Assembly: GCF_001517105.1 (NCBI RefSeq)
Contig: NZ_LPVF01000008.1
Span: 124,001 to 188,000 of the forward strand
DNA: 64,000 nt
Direction of reading: 5' to 3'
DNA from: Bacillus halotolerans
GTDB taxonomy: Bacteria > Bacillota > Bacilli > Bacillales > Bacillaceae
The position numbers and the translations under genes are program-made. Below are positions 7,319 to 16,877 of the stretch, in pieces; within the stretch, counting starts at the first letter, position 1, and each line of letters begins with the position of its first letter. A model generated the notes under the pieces. That model searched no databases and had not been told where the DNA came from. It worked only from the letters and a program-made list of their open reading frames with translations.

Positions 7319-9292
7319 TGAGAGATATTGGTCAAACCATGAGCTTATATAGGCCAGGCGCTTGATCCGCTGTCCCGGGTGTCCGCTGCGTGACAAATTA
7401 TGCGATGCTTTCGGAAAACGGACCAGCACGGTTTCCTTGTCCATTTTTTTCAAGGCGATAAAAAGCTGTTCAGCCTGTTCAATCGGGCACCGGTCATCAC
7501 GTTCGCCATGAAGAATTAAAAGGGGCGTCTCCACGTTTGCCGCATATTTTAAAGGGGAACGGTCCCACAGTTTTTCCGTATCGGTAAACATGTCATGCTC
7601 AAGCTGCCAGTCCGTGAAAAAATAGCCGATATCACTAACGCCGTGAAAGCTGAGCCAGTTTGAAATCGAACGCTGAGTGACAGCTGCTTTAAAACGATGT
7701 GTCTGCCCCACGATCCAGTTGGTCATAAAGCCTCCGTAGCTTCCGCCTGTGACCCCTATCCGCTCGGCATCTATCTGCGGGTCTCTTTTGATCGCCTCAT
7801 CCACTGCCTGCATCACGTCCTGATAGTCTTTTCCGCCGTAATCCCCTCTGACTGCGTTCACAAATTCCTGTCCGTAGCCATGACTTCCTCTTGGATTTAC
7901 ATAAACCACTGCATATCCTTTCGCCGCCAGCACCTGTAATTCGTGAAAATATGTATGCCCGTACATCATATGCGGACCGCCGTGTATATTGAGAATAAGC
8001 GGATAGTTTTTGCCCTCTGCAGCGTGAGCAGGTTTCATCAGCCAGCCGTTCACCCTCATCCCATCTTCTGTCACATATTGAATGTCTTCAGGTAACGAAA
8101 TGAGGTGCTCGTCAACAAACTTGTCATTCGCATCAGTCAGCCGTTTTTCTTCCTGTCCAAGCGGAATGCTGTAAAGCTCACTAGGTCTGCCAGGCTTTGT
8201 CACACTGGCAATAAAGCTGTGTTCATCAGGATGCATAGAAAAGCTGTTGATATATTCTTTTTCTAACCGAATCGGATATACGAGTCCCTCTATAGAAACA
8301 TAATAGATTCCCGTGCTGCCTTGTTCTGTGCCGATGACATAAAACCCTTGACTGTCTTTTGTCCAAACCGGGCGCTGTTCAGCTCCTCCTATCAGCGAAT
8401 CTCCAATCAACGCATCCGCTAAGTGAACGTCCAGCATATCAGTGAGACACGTAAGGCGGTCTAGCTCTATATCATAAAGCCACGCTTTTTCTAGCGTTGC
8501 ATTCCGATATTCCTGTTCATGCCCAAGCAAAGCAAGGTACCTTCCGTCCGGTGAAAAAGAGCTGGGTCCGAATGAGCCGCGATGAGAGGTAATCAGCTTG
8601 AGATCTTCTGTCTCCAGCGACACCATGCAGACATCGTGCGGCTTGCTGGCATCATCCGTTTCAGTCAAATTAGCCGAAAAAACGAGAGATTTGCCGTCAG
8701 GAGAAAAAGCCGGATCGAAGTGGTCAGCTTTTTCATTAGTCAGCTGTTTTACCTCACCAGACTTCACGCTGACAAGCACAAGCTGAGCATACGCGCCTCT
8801 CGTCAGCCCTTTTCCATCCCGTTTATAGGCTAAACCATGCACTTCAACCGGTTCAAAGCTGTCGGGTTCCGTTTTCTCTTGATCATAAACACTTTCTTCA
8901 TCTCCCAGGCTGACCGTGACAAGCACTGACTCTCCATCCGGAGACCATACCGGCTGAGACACACCATATGGAATATCAGTCAGTTTTTTTGCTTCCCCGC
9001 CTTCAGCGCTCATTATATAAAGCTGAGACACATCGCCATCACGGTCAGAAACAAACGCAATCTGGCGTCCGTCAGGAGACCATCTAGGATCAGTACTCCG
9101 CTTTTCTCCATGTGTCCAAGGAATGGACGTGCCGCTTCCTGCATCATATACCCATATATTTGAAGTATATGAATCTTTCTCTTTGTTTGCTTGTGACTTC
9201 ACATAAGCCGCACGCTTGCCGTCCGGGGCGTATTGAGGGTCCGTCACCGAGACAATGGCTGTCATATCTTCGGCGGTCATCAGCTTTTTCAT
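7316..9292 (-). CDS. yuxL: S9 family acylaminoacyl-peptidase-like enzyme
   Basis: A cytoplasmic serine peptidase of the prolyl oligopeptidase/acylaminoacyl-peptidase type, 658 residues. The N-terminal half is a beta-propeller built from PD40 repeats (SPDGRQIAFVSD, SPDGESVLVTVS, SPDGKSLVFSA). The C-terminal alpha/beta-hydrolase has the nucleophile Ser in VTGGSYGGFMT, the acid in HGERDDRCP and the catalytic His in ASHNLSR. No signal peptide. ATG follows AAAGGAGGAG. It is a single-gene unit downstream of the threonine operon on the same strand; no functional link to it is evident. Confidence 0.9.
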   Translation of the reverse strand: MKKLMTAEDMTAIVSVTDPQYAPDGKRAAYVKSQANKEKDSYTSNIWVYDAGSGTSIPWTHGEKRSTDPRWSPDGRQIAFVSDRDGDVSQLYIMSAEGGEAKKLTDIPYGVSQPVWSPDGESVLVTVSLGDEESVYDQEKTEPDSFEPVEVHGLAYKRDGKGLTRGAYAQLVLVSVKSGEVKQLTNEKADHFDPAFSPDGKSLVFSANLTETDDASKPHDVCMVSLETEDLKLITSHRGSFGPSSFSPDGRYLALLGHEQEYRNATLEKAWLYDIELDRLTCLTDMLDVHLADALIGDSLIGGAEQRPVWTKDSQGFYVIGTEQGSTGIYYVSIEGLVYPIRLEKEYINSFSMHPDEHSFIASVTKPGRPSELYSIPLGQEEKRLTDANDKFVDEHLISLPEDIQYVTEDGMRVNGWLMKPAHAAEGKNYPLILNIHGGPHMMYGHTYFHELQVLAAKGYAVVYVNPRGSHGYGQEFVNAVRGDYGGKDYQDVMQAVDEAIKRDPQIDAERIGVTGGSYGGFMTNWIVGQTHRFKAAVTQRSISNWLSFHGVSDIGYFFTDWQLEHDMFTDTEKLWDRSPLKYAANVETPLLILHGERDDRCPIEQAEQLFIALKKMDKETVLVRFPKASHNLSRSGHPGQRIKRLAYISSWFDQYLS

Positions 9293-9353
9293 ATCAATCT
9301 CCTCCTTTTTACATGTATTTCGTTTTTCTAAATAAAAATCCCTTTATATCATG

Positions 9354-9394
9354 AAGAAAAAAAGCGTCCTCTGCTGACGCTGAGGAACGCTTGG
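9354..9394 (-). terminator. Terminator of the hom-thrC-thrB operon
   Basis: A stem AAGCGTTCCTC/GAGGACGCTT (one bulge, loop about 10 nt) followed on the minus strand by a T7 run. Confidence 0.85.
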
Positions 9395-9400
9395 AATGAA

Positions 9401-10330
9401 CTATACACTTTTCACTTGATAGAAAGGATTTCGCTCTATTATACTTCCCTCTTTCGGAACGGTCAAAGCGTCGACTTCACAATGCGGGAAATGAAGTGCG
9501 AGCTGCTCTTTCAGCGCTTCTCCTTTTCCTTTTTCGGTCATGACAAGAATCGTCGGGCCCGCTCCGCTGAGGGCAGTTCCATAAGCGCCTTTCATCTCGG
9601 CAACATGCTCCACTTTAGACAATTCCGGGACAAGCATCGCCCGATACGGCTGATGGAACATATCCTTTTTCATGATTTTTCCGACAAGCTGCCAATCCTT
9701 TGACATGATCGCCGCGATGAGAATGTTGCTGACGGCGCTGGCTTTTACAGCGTCCGCATATGGAAACTCTGCCGGAAGCACGTCCCGCGCGTCTCTTGTC
9801 AGCACCTCGTAAAAAGGAATGACAACCACAACATCAATGTCGGCATCCGGCACGCGGATCATTTGCGTCTCGTCGTCTTCATGCAGTCCGATCACAAGCC
9901 CGCCGACGAGAGAAGCGCCTGCATTGTCCGGATGTCCTTCTTCAAGGCTGGCTAAATGCAGCTTGTCTGCTTCGGAGAGCTGTAAACCGCATAATTCATC
10001 TGCCAGTTCTATAGCCGCCACTATGGCCGCAGCACTGCTGCCAAGACCGCGTGCAAGCGGAATGTCACTCCACACTTTCACATGTACAGGAGGCATTGCT
10101 TTTCCGTACATATCCGCCGTCCGTTTCGCCACTTGGTAGATCATATTATCTGTACCCGCCGGAATTCCGGCGACTGTTTCTGTTTCAGCTTCAAAAGACC
10201 ATTGATCGCTTTCAAAGACGGTCAGCTTCAAATATCTGCTGAGCGCCATTCCGACTGAATCAAAGCCGGGGCCTAGGTTAGCCGTGCTTCCTGGAACAGT
10301 GACAGAGAACAGCATGTCGGCATCGTTCAT
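9401..10330 (-). CDS. thrB: Homoserine kinase
   Basis: Phosphorylates L-homoserine with ATP to O-phosphohomoserine, the substrate of ThrC. A GHMP-family kinase of 309 residues with the ATP-binding loop [16 protein letters not shown] (about residues 90-105), the N-terminal [15 protein letters not shown] and the C-terminal [14 protein letters not shown] motif. Third gene of the operon; its ATG overlaps the thrC stop (ATGA), a layout typical of translational coupling. Confidence 0.97.
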   Translation of the reverse strand: MNDADMLFSVTVPGSTANLGPGFDSVGMALSRYLKLTVFESDQWSFEAETETVAGIPAGTDNMIYQVAKRTADMYGKAMPPVHVKVWSDIPLARGLGSSAAAIVAAIELADELCGLQLSEADKLHLASLEEGHPDNAGASLVGGLVIGLHEDDETQMIRVPDADIDVVVVIPFYEVLTRDARDVLPAEFPYADAVKASAVSNILIAAIMSKDWQLVGKIMKKDMFHQPYRAMLVPELSKVEHVAEMKGAYGTALSGAGPTILVMTEKGKGEALKEQLALHFPHCEVDALTVPKEGSIIERNPFYQVKSV

Positions 10331-11385
10331 ACACGGGCCGCTCCTTTTACATATTCGAGGATGCTGTCTTCATCAGTCGGCAGGGTGACCGGCTTCATTT
10401 CAGAAATGTCGACCGCTGTGTTCGGGTCTTTCAGCCCGTTCCCTGTTAACACAGCCACAACCTTGCTGCCTTTCGGAATTTCTCCGGATTTTACTTGTTT
10501 CAGCACACCTGCAATAGATGCGCAGGAGCCCGGTTCTGCAAACACGCCTTCTTCACGGGCGATCAGCTGATACGCATGAAGAATTTCATCATCAGTGACT
10601 TCGTCAATTTTCCCATTGGACTCCTCAGCCGCTTTTACAGCTTTATCCCAGCTTGCCGGGTTTCCGATACGAATCGCTGTTGCCACTGTTTCCGGGTTTT
10701 CAATAACTTCGTTGCGGACGATCGCAGCTGCTCCTTCCGCTTCAAAACCGCGCATTTTCGGAAGGCCAGTGCCGTTTTTCTCATGATATTCTTTGAAGCC
10801 CTTCCAGTACGCTGTGATGTTTCCCGCGTTTCCGACCGGGATCGCCAAAACGTCCGGTGCTTCGCCCAGCTGTTCGCATACTTCAAAGGCAGCTGTTTTT
10901 TGGCCTTCGATGCGGTAAGGGTTGACCGAGTTGACAAGCGCGATCGGTGATTTTTCACAAATTGAACGGACAATTTTAAGGGCATCGTCAAAGTTGCCGT
11001 CGATTGCAATGATTTCAGCTCCGTACATGACTGCCTGAGCGAGCTTGCCAAACGCAATTTTCCCATTCGGGATGATGACAATACATTTCATATCGGCGCG
11101 GGCTGCATAAGCAGCCGCAGCCGCTGATGTATTTCCGGTTGACGCGCACATAATCGTGTCGTTGCCTTCTTCTTTCGCCTTTGCCACCGCCATGACCATC
11201 CCGCGGTCTTTAAAAGATCCAGTAGGGTTTACGCCTTCTGTTTTGACATGGAGCTCAATCCCGAGCTGTTCAGACAGCTTCGGCAAATGAATGAGCGGCG
11301 TATTGCCTTCATGTAACGTAAGCGCCGGTGTTTGATCCGTTACAGGTAAAAATTCTTTATATTGATGGATAAGTCCTTTCCACAT
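10327..11385 (-). CDS. thrC: Threonine synthase
   Basis: Converts O-phosphohomoserine to L-threonine; PLP enzyme, 352 residues. The PLP lysine is in [10 protein letters not shown] (about residue 59), the PLP phosphate-binding loop is GNAGNITA, and [12 protein letters not shown] is the usual asparagine loop. An ATG three codons upstream is possible, but the ATG at 11385 matches the family length and overlaps the hom stop by one base (TAATG), with GGAG directly before it. Confidence 0.97.
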   Translation of the reverse strand: MWKGLIHQYKEFLPVTDQTPALTLHEGNTPLIHLPKLSEQLGIELHVKTEGVNPTGSFKDRGMVMAVAKAKEEGNDTIMCASTGNTSAAAAAYAARADMKCIVIIPNGKIAFGKLAQAVMYGAEIIAIDGNFDDALKIVRSICEKSPIALVNSVNPYRIEGQKTAAFEVCEQLGEAPDVLAIPVGNAGNITAYWKGFKEYHEKNGTGLPKMRGFEAEGAAAIVRNEVIENPETVATAIRIGNPASWDKAVKAAEESNGKIDEVTDDEILHAYQLIAREEGVFAEPGSCASIAGVLKQVKSGEIPKGSKVVAVLTGNGLKDPNTAVDISEMKPVTLPTDEDSILEYVKGAARV

Positions 11386-12686
11386 TAGCTCCAACCGTTC
11401 CCTTCTACACGATATGTGCTTTTGACTTCTTGAACGACTTCCAAATCATTTAAGTTTTGCAGGATATCACTGAAATCAGCTTCTGATGTGTGGTGTGTGA
11501 CGATGACGATTTCTGCTAACTCATCATGCCCCTTAATCGGCAGCTGAAGAATTTTCTCAAAGCTGACGCCCCGTTCTGAGAACACAGACGTGATTTTCGA
11601 GAATGAGCCCACCTCATCCTTCACGTGAATTCTCAAAAATTGCTGTGCATAAATATCGGACGGCGACTTCATGTTTTTCTCATATTGCGGCGCAACAAAG
11701 CTGTTGCCGGTTACGCCGAGACGCATGTTTTTCATGACAGCGACCAGGTCAGACACAACTGATGTGGCTGTCGGCATGCTTCCCGCTCCCGGGCCATAGA
11801 ACATCGTCTCTCCGACAGCTTCGCCATACACGTAGACGGCGTTATATTCATTATGCACGGCAGAAAGCGGATGGTGATCTGGAAGCAGCGTCGGCTGAAC
11901 GCTGACTTCAATTTTGCTGCCGTCACGCTGGGCAATCCCGATCAGCTTCATTGTGTAGCCGAGACGTTTGCTGAAGCTGATATCCTCGTCTGTAATTTGG
12001 GAGATCCCCTTCACTTTGACATCTTCCAGATCGACGTTCATTGAGAAGCCGAGACGCGCCAATATTGCCATTTTCCGTGCGGCGTCGAGCCCTTCCACAT
12101 CTGAAGTCGGGTCAGCTTCGGCAAACCCCAGATCCTGCGCTTCCTTAAGCACTTCCTCGTAAGGGCTTTTCTCTTTAATCATTTTGGTTAAGATAAAGTT
12201 CGTTGTTCCGTTTACGATTCCCATCATTTTAGTAATCCTGTCTGATGAGAGGCCTTCCTCTAATGTGCGAAGAATTGGAATCCCGCCGGCAACGCTGGCT
12301 TCGAAGTAAATATCACAGCCATTTTCCTTTGCTTCAGCCAGCAGTTCAGAACCGTACACGGCCATTAAATCTTTGTTTGCCGTGACAACGTGTTTTTTCG
12401 ATCTCAAAGCGTCAAGCAAATATTGCTTTGTCTGCTCAACACCGCCGATTACCTCGATGATGACATCAACATCTGGATCGTCGATCACATCATATACTTC
12501 TGTCGTGAGCACTTCCTTCGGCAAATCTACTTCTCTTTTTTTCTCTACATCTTTCACAAGCACTTTTTTTATTGTAATTGGACAGCCAACCTGATGCATC
12601 AGCTTATCCTGATGGTCTTGAATAATTTTAACGACACCGCTTCCGACGGTACCTAAGCCTAAAAGCCCTACACGAATTGCTTTCAA
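11385..12686 (-). CDS. hom: Homoserine dehydrogenase
   Basis: Reduces aspartate semialdehyde to homoserine with NAD(P)H, the branch point to threonine and methionine. 433 residues: an N-terminal Rossmann fold ([14 protein letters not shown]), a catalytic domain ([37 protein letters not shown]) and a C-terminal ACT domain (about residues 350-430; [19 protein letters not shown]) that senses threonine in this family. First gene of hom-thrC-thrB, transcribed from the promoter at 12764-12792. No T-box was seen in the leader. Confidence 0.97.
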   Translation of the reverse strand: MKAIRVGLLGLGTVGSGVVKIIQDHQDKLMHQVGCPITIKKVLVKDVEKKREVDLPKEVLTTEVYDVIDDPDVDVIIEVIGGVEQTKQYLLDALRSKKHVVTANKDLMAVYGSELLAEAKENGCDIYFEASVAGGIPILRTLEEGLSSDRITKMMGIVNGTTNFILTKMIKEKSPYEEVLKEAQDLGFAEADPTSDVEGLDAARKMAILARLGFSMNVDLEDVKVKGISQITDEDISFSKRLGYTMKLIGIAQRDGSKIEVSVQPTLLPDHHPLSAVHNEYNAVYVYGEAVGETMFYGPGAGSMPTATSVVSDLVAVMKNMRLGVTGNSFVAPQYEKNMKSPSDIYAQQFLRIHVKDEVGSFSKITSVFSERGVSFEKILQLPIKGHDELAEIVIVTHHTSEADFSDILQNLNDLEVVQEVKSTYRVEGNGWS

Positions 12687-12763
12687 AAAAACTCCACCCT
12701 TCTCCGGATTGTCCTTTCAAGAGAGACAATTGTTAACTCAACACAGACATATAAGTTACAAAT

Positions 12764-12792
12764 ATTATATAAGCCCACTCCTGTTTTGACAA
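12764..12792 (-). promoter_or_regulatory. Sigma-A promoter of hom-thrC-thrB
   Basis: On the minus strand TTGTCA (12787-12792), a 17-bp spacer and a perfect TATAAT (12764-12769), about 78 bp before the hom ATG. The rest of the 204-bp hom-yutH gap shows no ORF. Confidence 0.7.
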
Positions 12793-12890
12793 GACAACAA
12801 TCTGCTGAATTTTGCGAATGCAAACGCTTAACCAATTGATATGACAAGATTCTTTATTTTCTAATTATTTTTGTCAGATTTTCTCCTTCC

Positions 12891-13910
12891 TTACAAGCCG
12901 CCCTTTCCGAGCCAGCTGACAGGGGGAACAAAAATGTTCTGCGCTCTCATGTTCATAAACTCCTGGGCAGCATTCAGAAATTGTTCATAGCCCGAATCGC
13001 TGAGAATGTAGTCGAGCTGCTCTTCATAATAGTGCTTTTCTGATTCTGAAGAAATATAGTAGCCTTCCACGATTTCATAATAATGAAGCGGAAAAAGGAG
13101 ACGGCTGTACAAAAGACGTTTCGAAAATGAAGACAGCGGTGTGATTTGCTCGTATTCCTGCAAAAAGCGAAAGCCCTGCCGGTTAAAATCATCACGATGA
13201 TGCAAAAATGTGTGTCTCATATATTCGGCTAAATCGCGTGCAGCGTGGTCAAATACCCAGTCAGCCGGAATCCTGATTAGGGATTCAGAAGACCACGTAT
13301 TTCTTTCCATCCTCTGATGGCATATTGTTCCTGAATCAGCCGCTTGCGGTTTGTCATCGAGCTCAGTATCGACTAAATATTGAATCGCGTTTTCTGACAG
13401 TCCTAAATAATATGGAAACGATTCAATCATTTTTTTATCAAAGGGCTCGTGCGGAGGGGTATGAACCTTTCGCTGCCAAAACGCTTCAAGCTGATCAATG
13501 CGTTTTCCCCACAGGTCTTTCCACTGCCCAATTCTTCCGGCCTCCTTGACTTCGTACGGGTATCCTCTGCCCTTTCGATGAAACTCCGCCAGTTCTGTCC
13601 CTATGGAAAATGCCCGGTTTGAAAAAGGAGGAGCCGCCTTCAGCAGGGCGTACGTTTTTCCTTCATGTTCAAAGGTCAGCTCGCCTTCTTTTGTAAAGAT
13701 AAAAACGGAAACGTATGGGTCACTTTGTTCTTGTAAATACTGACTCATGTAATAAAGCTCCGCCAGCTCCTCATCTGAAAAATGGGAAACGGGAACAATC
13801 AAAAAGAAGGAATTCGGTGTTTGAAAGCATTGATACGTATGCTGATACATTGAAAGCTGCCTGATATGAATGCCGTATTTTTCTTTTATTGTGCCTTTCA
13901 CAATGATCAC
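12891..13910 (-). CDS. yutH: Spore coat-associated protein YutH, CotS-like kinase fold
   Basis: A 339-residue member of the CotS/YutH family, distant relatives of aminoglycoside phosphotransferases found in the spore coat. Visible fold traces are an N-terminal lobe with FTKEGELTFEHEGKTYALLK and a later segment with ICHQRMERNTW, where catalytic-loop residues would sit; the HxDxxxxN loop of active kinases is not obvious. The first GTG (13910) has a poor ribosome binding site. The GTG three codons later (13901) sits after AGGTGAT and may be the true start. Role in the coat is inferred from the family. Confidence 0.8.
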   Translation of the reverse strand: MIIVKGTIKEKYGIHIRQLSMYQHTYQCFQTPNSFFLIVPVSHFSDEELAELYYMSQYLQEQSDPYVSVFIFTKEGELTFEHEGKTYALLKAAPPFSNRAFSIGTELAEFHRKGRGYPYEVKEAGRIGQWKDLWGKRIDQLEAFWQRKVHTPPHEPFDKKMIESFPYYLGLSENAIQYLVDTELDDKPQAADSGTICHQRMERNTWSSESLIRIPADWVFDHAARDLAEYMRHTFLHHRDDFNRQGFRFLQEYEQITPLSSFSKRLLYSRLLFPLHYYEIVEGYYISSESEKHYYEEQLDYILSDSGYEQFLNAAQEFMNMRAQNIFVPPVSWLGKGGL

Positions 13911-14057
13911 CTGCCTGTTGAATTAGGGCTCATCACATCGTAGTCATACACAGGCGGAATTATGAATACATATTTTAATCCGGCGAAGGAGCAAGAAAAA
14001 GTCGTAAACATCTCGTACGTTTTGTATAAACTAGTAAAAAAAGATTGGGTGAAGTTG

Positions 14058-14558
14058 ATGTCAGATAAAGAACAAATCAGTCAGATGGAAGCCAAAGCAA
14101 GAGAACGGATGAAGGAGCGCGGCGTTGAGGTATCCGATATTGCCGAGCTTGTCTTTTTTCTGCAGAAAAAATATCATCCGGATTTAACCATGGATGAATG
14201 CACGTTGAATGTGAATCGGGTCCTCGCAAAGCGTGAGGTGCAAAACGCGATTTTAACGGGCATTGAATTGGACGTTCTTGCTGAGCAGAAAAAACTGTCT
14301 GAACCGCTGCAAACGATGCTGGAGATAGATGAAAGCCTATATGGAGTAGATGAAGTTCTGGCATTTTCCATCGTGAATATTTACGGGTCCATCGGGTTTA
14401 CGAACTATGGCTACATCGACAAAGAAAAACCCGGTATCCTCGGCCGTTTAAATGATAAATCAACCGGCGAATGCCATACATTTCTTGATGACATTGTCGG
14501 CGCCATTTCCGCTGCGGCCTCCAGCAGGCTCGCACACCGCGCGCGGCATACAGAATAA
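14058..14558 (+). CDS. yutG: Phosphatidylglycerophosphatase A-like protein
   Basis: A 166-residue protein of the PgpA family (phosphatidylglycerophosphate to phosphatidylglycerol). The family-like C-terminus contains the acidic motif TFLDDIVGAISAAA. Unlike PgpA of Proteobacteria it is not strongly hydrophobic, so a membrane location is doubtful. The frame extends to an ATG at 13962, but that leader contains promoter-like TTGTATAAA sequence and lacks a ribosome binding site; ATG 14058 follows GGGTGA. Alone between divergent yutH and convergent yutF. Confidence 0.78.
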   Translation: MSDKEQISQMEAKARERMKERGVEVSDIAELVFFLQKKYHPDLTMDECTLNVNRVLAKREVQNAILTGIELDVLAEQKKLSEPLQTMLEIDESLYGVDEVLAFSIVNIYGSIGFTNYGYIDKEKPGILGRLNDKSTGECHTFLDDIVGAISAAASSRLAHRARHTE

Positions 14559-14590
14559 AGGGCACCCTTTTGGGGCGCCCTTTTTTTAGA
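14558..14590. terminator. Bidirectional terminator between yutG and yutF
   Basis: A stem AAAGGGC.CCC/GGGGCGCCCTTT with a TTTT loop, followed by T7 on the plus strand; the A-run serves yutF on the minus strand. Confidence 0.85.
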
Positions 14591-15356
14591 TATGCTGAAT
14601 CCACTCAGTCAGTGAATCAATAGCGTGAGTCGGTTTTTCCATATCGTCTGTCATATGCTCTCTTTTCGTTACGCCTGTGTGGACAAGCAGCGTATCCATC
14701 CCTGCATTAATGCCTGCCATAATATCAGTCGCGTAGTTGTCGCCGACCATAAGTGTCTCGGATACGTCAGTGCCGAGAACACGCATCGCCTGCTCCATGA
14801 TGATGGATTCCGGCTTGCCGATAAATACCGGCTGCACGCCTGTGGATACGGTTAACACAGAGGTCAGTGAACCGTTGCCCGGCAGGAGGCCTCTTTCAGT
14901 CGGTATGGCAATGTCACCGTTGGTGGAAATAAAGCGGGCGCCATTTCTGATTGCGAGGCAGCCGACGGCAAGTTTTTCGTATGTAATCCCGCGGTCAATT
15001 CCGACAACAACAAAGTCCGCATCTTCCTCTGCAAAGGTCAGGCCGTTTTCTTCAATCGCCTGGCGAATTCCTTCTTCCCCGATCACATACACAGACGCGT
15101 CTTTTTTCTGCTGTGCGATATGCTGGGCAGTCGCCATGCTTGTCGTAAAGACCTGCTCCTCTGTTGCCGGAATGTCAAAAGAGACCAGCTTGTCCGCCAC
15201 CTGCTTCGGTGTGCGGGAAGAGTTGTTTGTCACAAAAAGATAAGGAATGCCGCGGTCTTTCAGCGTTCTGACAAATTCACACGCTTCCTCGATTTTTTCT
15301 GTGCCGTTGTACATCGTTCCGTCTAAATCAATTAGATATCCTTTATATGTTTTCAT
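14586..15356 (-). CDS. yutF: HAD-family phosphatase, NagD/AraL-like
   Basis: A 256-residue cytoplasmic phosphatase of HAD subfamily IIA. Motif I is LIDLDGTMYNG (nucleophile Asp10), motif II is FVTNNSSRTP, and the C-terminal Mg-binding motif is LMVGDNYATDIMAGINAG. The C2B cap lies between. The preferred sugar or nucleotide phosphate cannot be told from sequence. It is the last gene of a minus-strand set with yutE and yutD upstream (30 and 25 bp gaps), probably one transcript. Confidence 0.9.
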   Translation of the reverse strand: MKTYKGYLIDLDGTMYNGTEKIEEACEFVRTLKDRGIPYLFVTNNSSRTPKQVADKLVSFDIPATEEQVFTTSMATAQHIAQQKKDASVYVIGEEGIRQAIEENGLTFAEEDADFVVVGIDRGITYEKLAVGCLAIRNGARFISTNGDIAIPTERGLLPGNGSLTSVLTVSTGVQPVFIGKPESIIMEQAMRVLGTDVSETLMVGDNYATDIMAGINAGMDTLLVHTGVTKREHMTDDMEKPTHAIDSLTEWIQHI

Positions 15357-15385
15357 TTTTAAACACTCCTGTGGCTTTCCTGTCG

Positions 15386-15820
15386 TTATTTAAACGCGGA
15401 AACAGGGCCCAGCTCTGTTTCCAAGTAGCTTCTGATTCGTTTCGGAAAGACTTGAAGGACCGCTAGATGCGCGGTGATCAGCTTGTAAAGCTCTGCACTG
15501 TCAGCGAGCTGGTATTGCTGAACCAATGTTTTTCGGTACGCAATCAATTGCTTCAGCTCCGCTCCCTCTTCTTCCGTTACGACTTTTTCATCAACCAGTA
15601 TGTCCATGATATCATCATAGCTGCCCGGGTCCCGCATAATAAAACCGTCAATCATGTCATTTCCTGTATCGAGAATGCATTCGATTAACAGGTGGCCGAT
15701 GCGTTCAAGCGCGAGCCCCTCGATTTCGGAATTCCAGTCTGCTTGCGAATGAAACAGCGCCAGCTGACGCTCGAAGAACCCGAGTGTATGCTCTATCTTG
15801 TTTCTGTCAACAAAATACAT
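15386..15820 (-). CDS. yutE: HepT-like (DUF86) protein without MNT partner
   Basis: A 144-residue all-helical DUF86 protein. HepT toxins of this family carry R-x4-H-x-Y at the C-terminal part of the domain. Here the matching segment is AYRKTLVQQYQ, that is R-x4-Q-x-Y, so the histidine is replaced by glutamine. No MNT-type nucleotidyltransferase lies next to it; neighbours are yutF and yutD. It is therefore more likely a domesticated HepT relative than an active toxin. Start ATG follows AAAGGGGATG. Confidence 0.82.
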   Translation of the reverse strand: MYFVDRNKIEHTLGFFERQLALFHSQADWNSEIEGLALERIGHLLIECILDTGNDMIDGFIMRDPGSYDDIMDILVDEKVVTEEEGAELKQLIAYRKTLVQQYQLADSAELYKLITAHLAVLQVFPKRIRSYLETELGPVSAFK

Positions 15821-15844
15821 GACAGCATCCCCTTTGTGTAATGG

Positions 15845-16120
15845 TTATTTTCTGATCCGTTTTAAGACAAAATACGCACAGCCGAAATTACAGTATTCGT
15901 AAATGTATTCGTCCAATGTGCTGATTTTCGTTTCAAAGGTCGCCTTTTGATTCTGGTCGTCAAAGAAGCCCTTGAGCCTGAGCTGGCCGTATCCCCAGTC
16001 TCCCACAATGTAATCGTATTTATTTAAAATATCGGAATAACGGGCTTTAAAAGCCTCTTCGTTGAAGCCGTCTTTGAAATTGTGCACCAGCTCAAATTCG
16101 GCATTTTGAATAAGAATCAT
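15845..16120 (-). CDS. yutD: YutD family protein (DUF1027)
   Basis: A 91-residue cytoplasmic protein of unknown function, widespread in Firmicutes. The recognisable stretch is NKYDYIVGDWGYGQLRLKGFF, then a YEYCNFGCAYFVLKR end with two cysteines. ATG follows AAAGAGGTGA. First gene of a probable yutD-yutE-yutF transcript. Confidence 0.85.
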   Translation of the reverse strand: MILIQNAEFELVHNFKDGFNEEAFKARYSDILNKYDYIVGDWGYGQLRLKGFFDDQNQKATFETKISTLDEYIYEYCNFGCAYFVLKRIRK

Positions 16121-16232
16121 GATCTCACCTCTTTTTCACTCATTCCTATCATAATTCATTGCCCCGTCCCCATCAATTGCTAAAGAATAATTCGTGTGAT
16201 TTGGCTACCCTACACATGAGGAGGGATTACAA

Positions 16233-16862
16233 ATGAAACGAACTGCTGTCAGCCTCTGCCTGATGACCGGGCTTTTATCCGGATGCGGAGGCGCAGGATT
16301 CAATAACGCTGAACAGAATGCCCAGCATCAAAATGAAACCAGGCCCATTCATGTATCTGACCGCAATGAAGCTTTTAACAGGCATGATGAGAATGAACAG
16401 TTTGGTTATGTCCGCTATCAAAAAGAACAATTGGACGGCGAACAGCAGGAGACACCGGCGCCAGACCGTGAAGAAACCGCTCACATCATATCAAGCTTAA
16501 CGGTTCAGCTCCCTCATATTCAAGATGCCGCAGCGCTTGTCACTGACCAAGAAGCGCTTGTCGTGTACAAAACCGATTCGAAAAACCGTGAGCTGACAGC
16601 TGATCAAGTGAAAAAAACGGCGGTTTCGGTGATTCCGCGTTACTATCATGTGTACATTTCCGACAATCCGAATCACATGCAGGCCATCAAAAATTACAGC
16701 AATCTCGGTTCCGGTTCAAGAGATGTCAGAGACATCATGTCGGGGACAATACAAGAAATGAAAACCTCCCCGCAAGGAAGCCCTGTCTCGGAAAACGAAA
16801 ATGCCAATGGAGAAACACGCCAGGACAAGGAAACGAATAGGAATGACAAAAACGCCAGATGA
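16233..16862 (+). CDS. yutC: Sporulation lipoprotein, YhcN/YlaJ family
   Basis: A 209-residue lipoprotein. Signal peptide MKRTAVSLCLMTGLLSGC ends in lipobox LSGC with acylated Cys18. The middle region (about 85-175) is the YhcN/YlaJ domain found in spore lipoproteins, with TDQEALVVYKT and YYHVYISDNPNHMQAI. The tail after 175 is low-complexity and polar (NENANGETRQDKETNRND). Strong GAGGAGGG ribosome binding site. Convergent with lipA; its stop codon is inside the shared terminator hairpin. Confidence 0.88.
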   Translation: MKRTAVSLCLMTGLLSGCGGAGFNNAEQNAQHQNETRPIHVSDRNEAFNRHDENEQFGYVRYQKEQLDGEQQETPAPDREETAHIISSLTVQLPHIQDAAALVTDQEALVVYKTDSKNRELTADQVKKTAVSVIPRYYHVYISDNPNHMQAIKNYSNLGSGSRDVRDIMSGTIQEMKTSPQGSPVSENENANGETRQDKETNRNDKNAR

Positions 16863-16875
16863 TCTGGCGTTTTGG
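16847..16875. terminator. Bidirectional terminator between yutC and lipA
   Basis: A near-perfect inverted repeat AAAACGCCAGAT/ATCTGGCGTTTT (16849-16860 with 16862-16873). The yutC TGA occupies its centre. Confidence 0.82.
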
Positions 16876-16877
16876 CA

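Noticed and set aside
12687-12890. T-box or catabolite (cre) control upstream of hom
   Set aside because: No T-box consensus or specifier stem. A cre-like stretch near 12820 (TGCAAACGCTTAAC) matches poorly and lies upstream of a normal promoter.
13962-14057. Longer yutG start giving 198 residues
   Set aside because: The leader contains promoter-like sequence and no ribosome binding site, and the extension adds nothing like the PgpA family.
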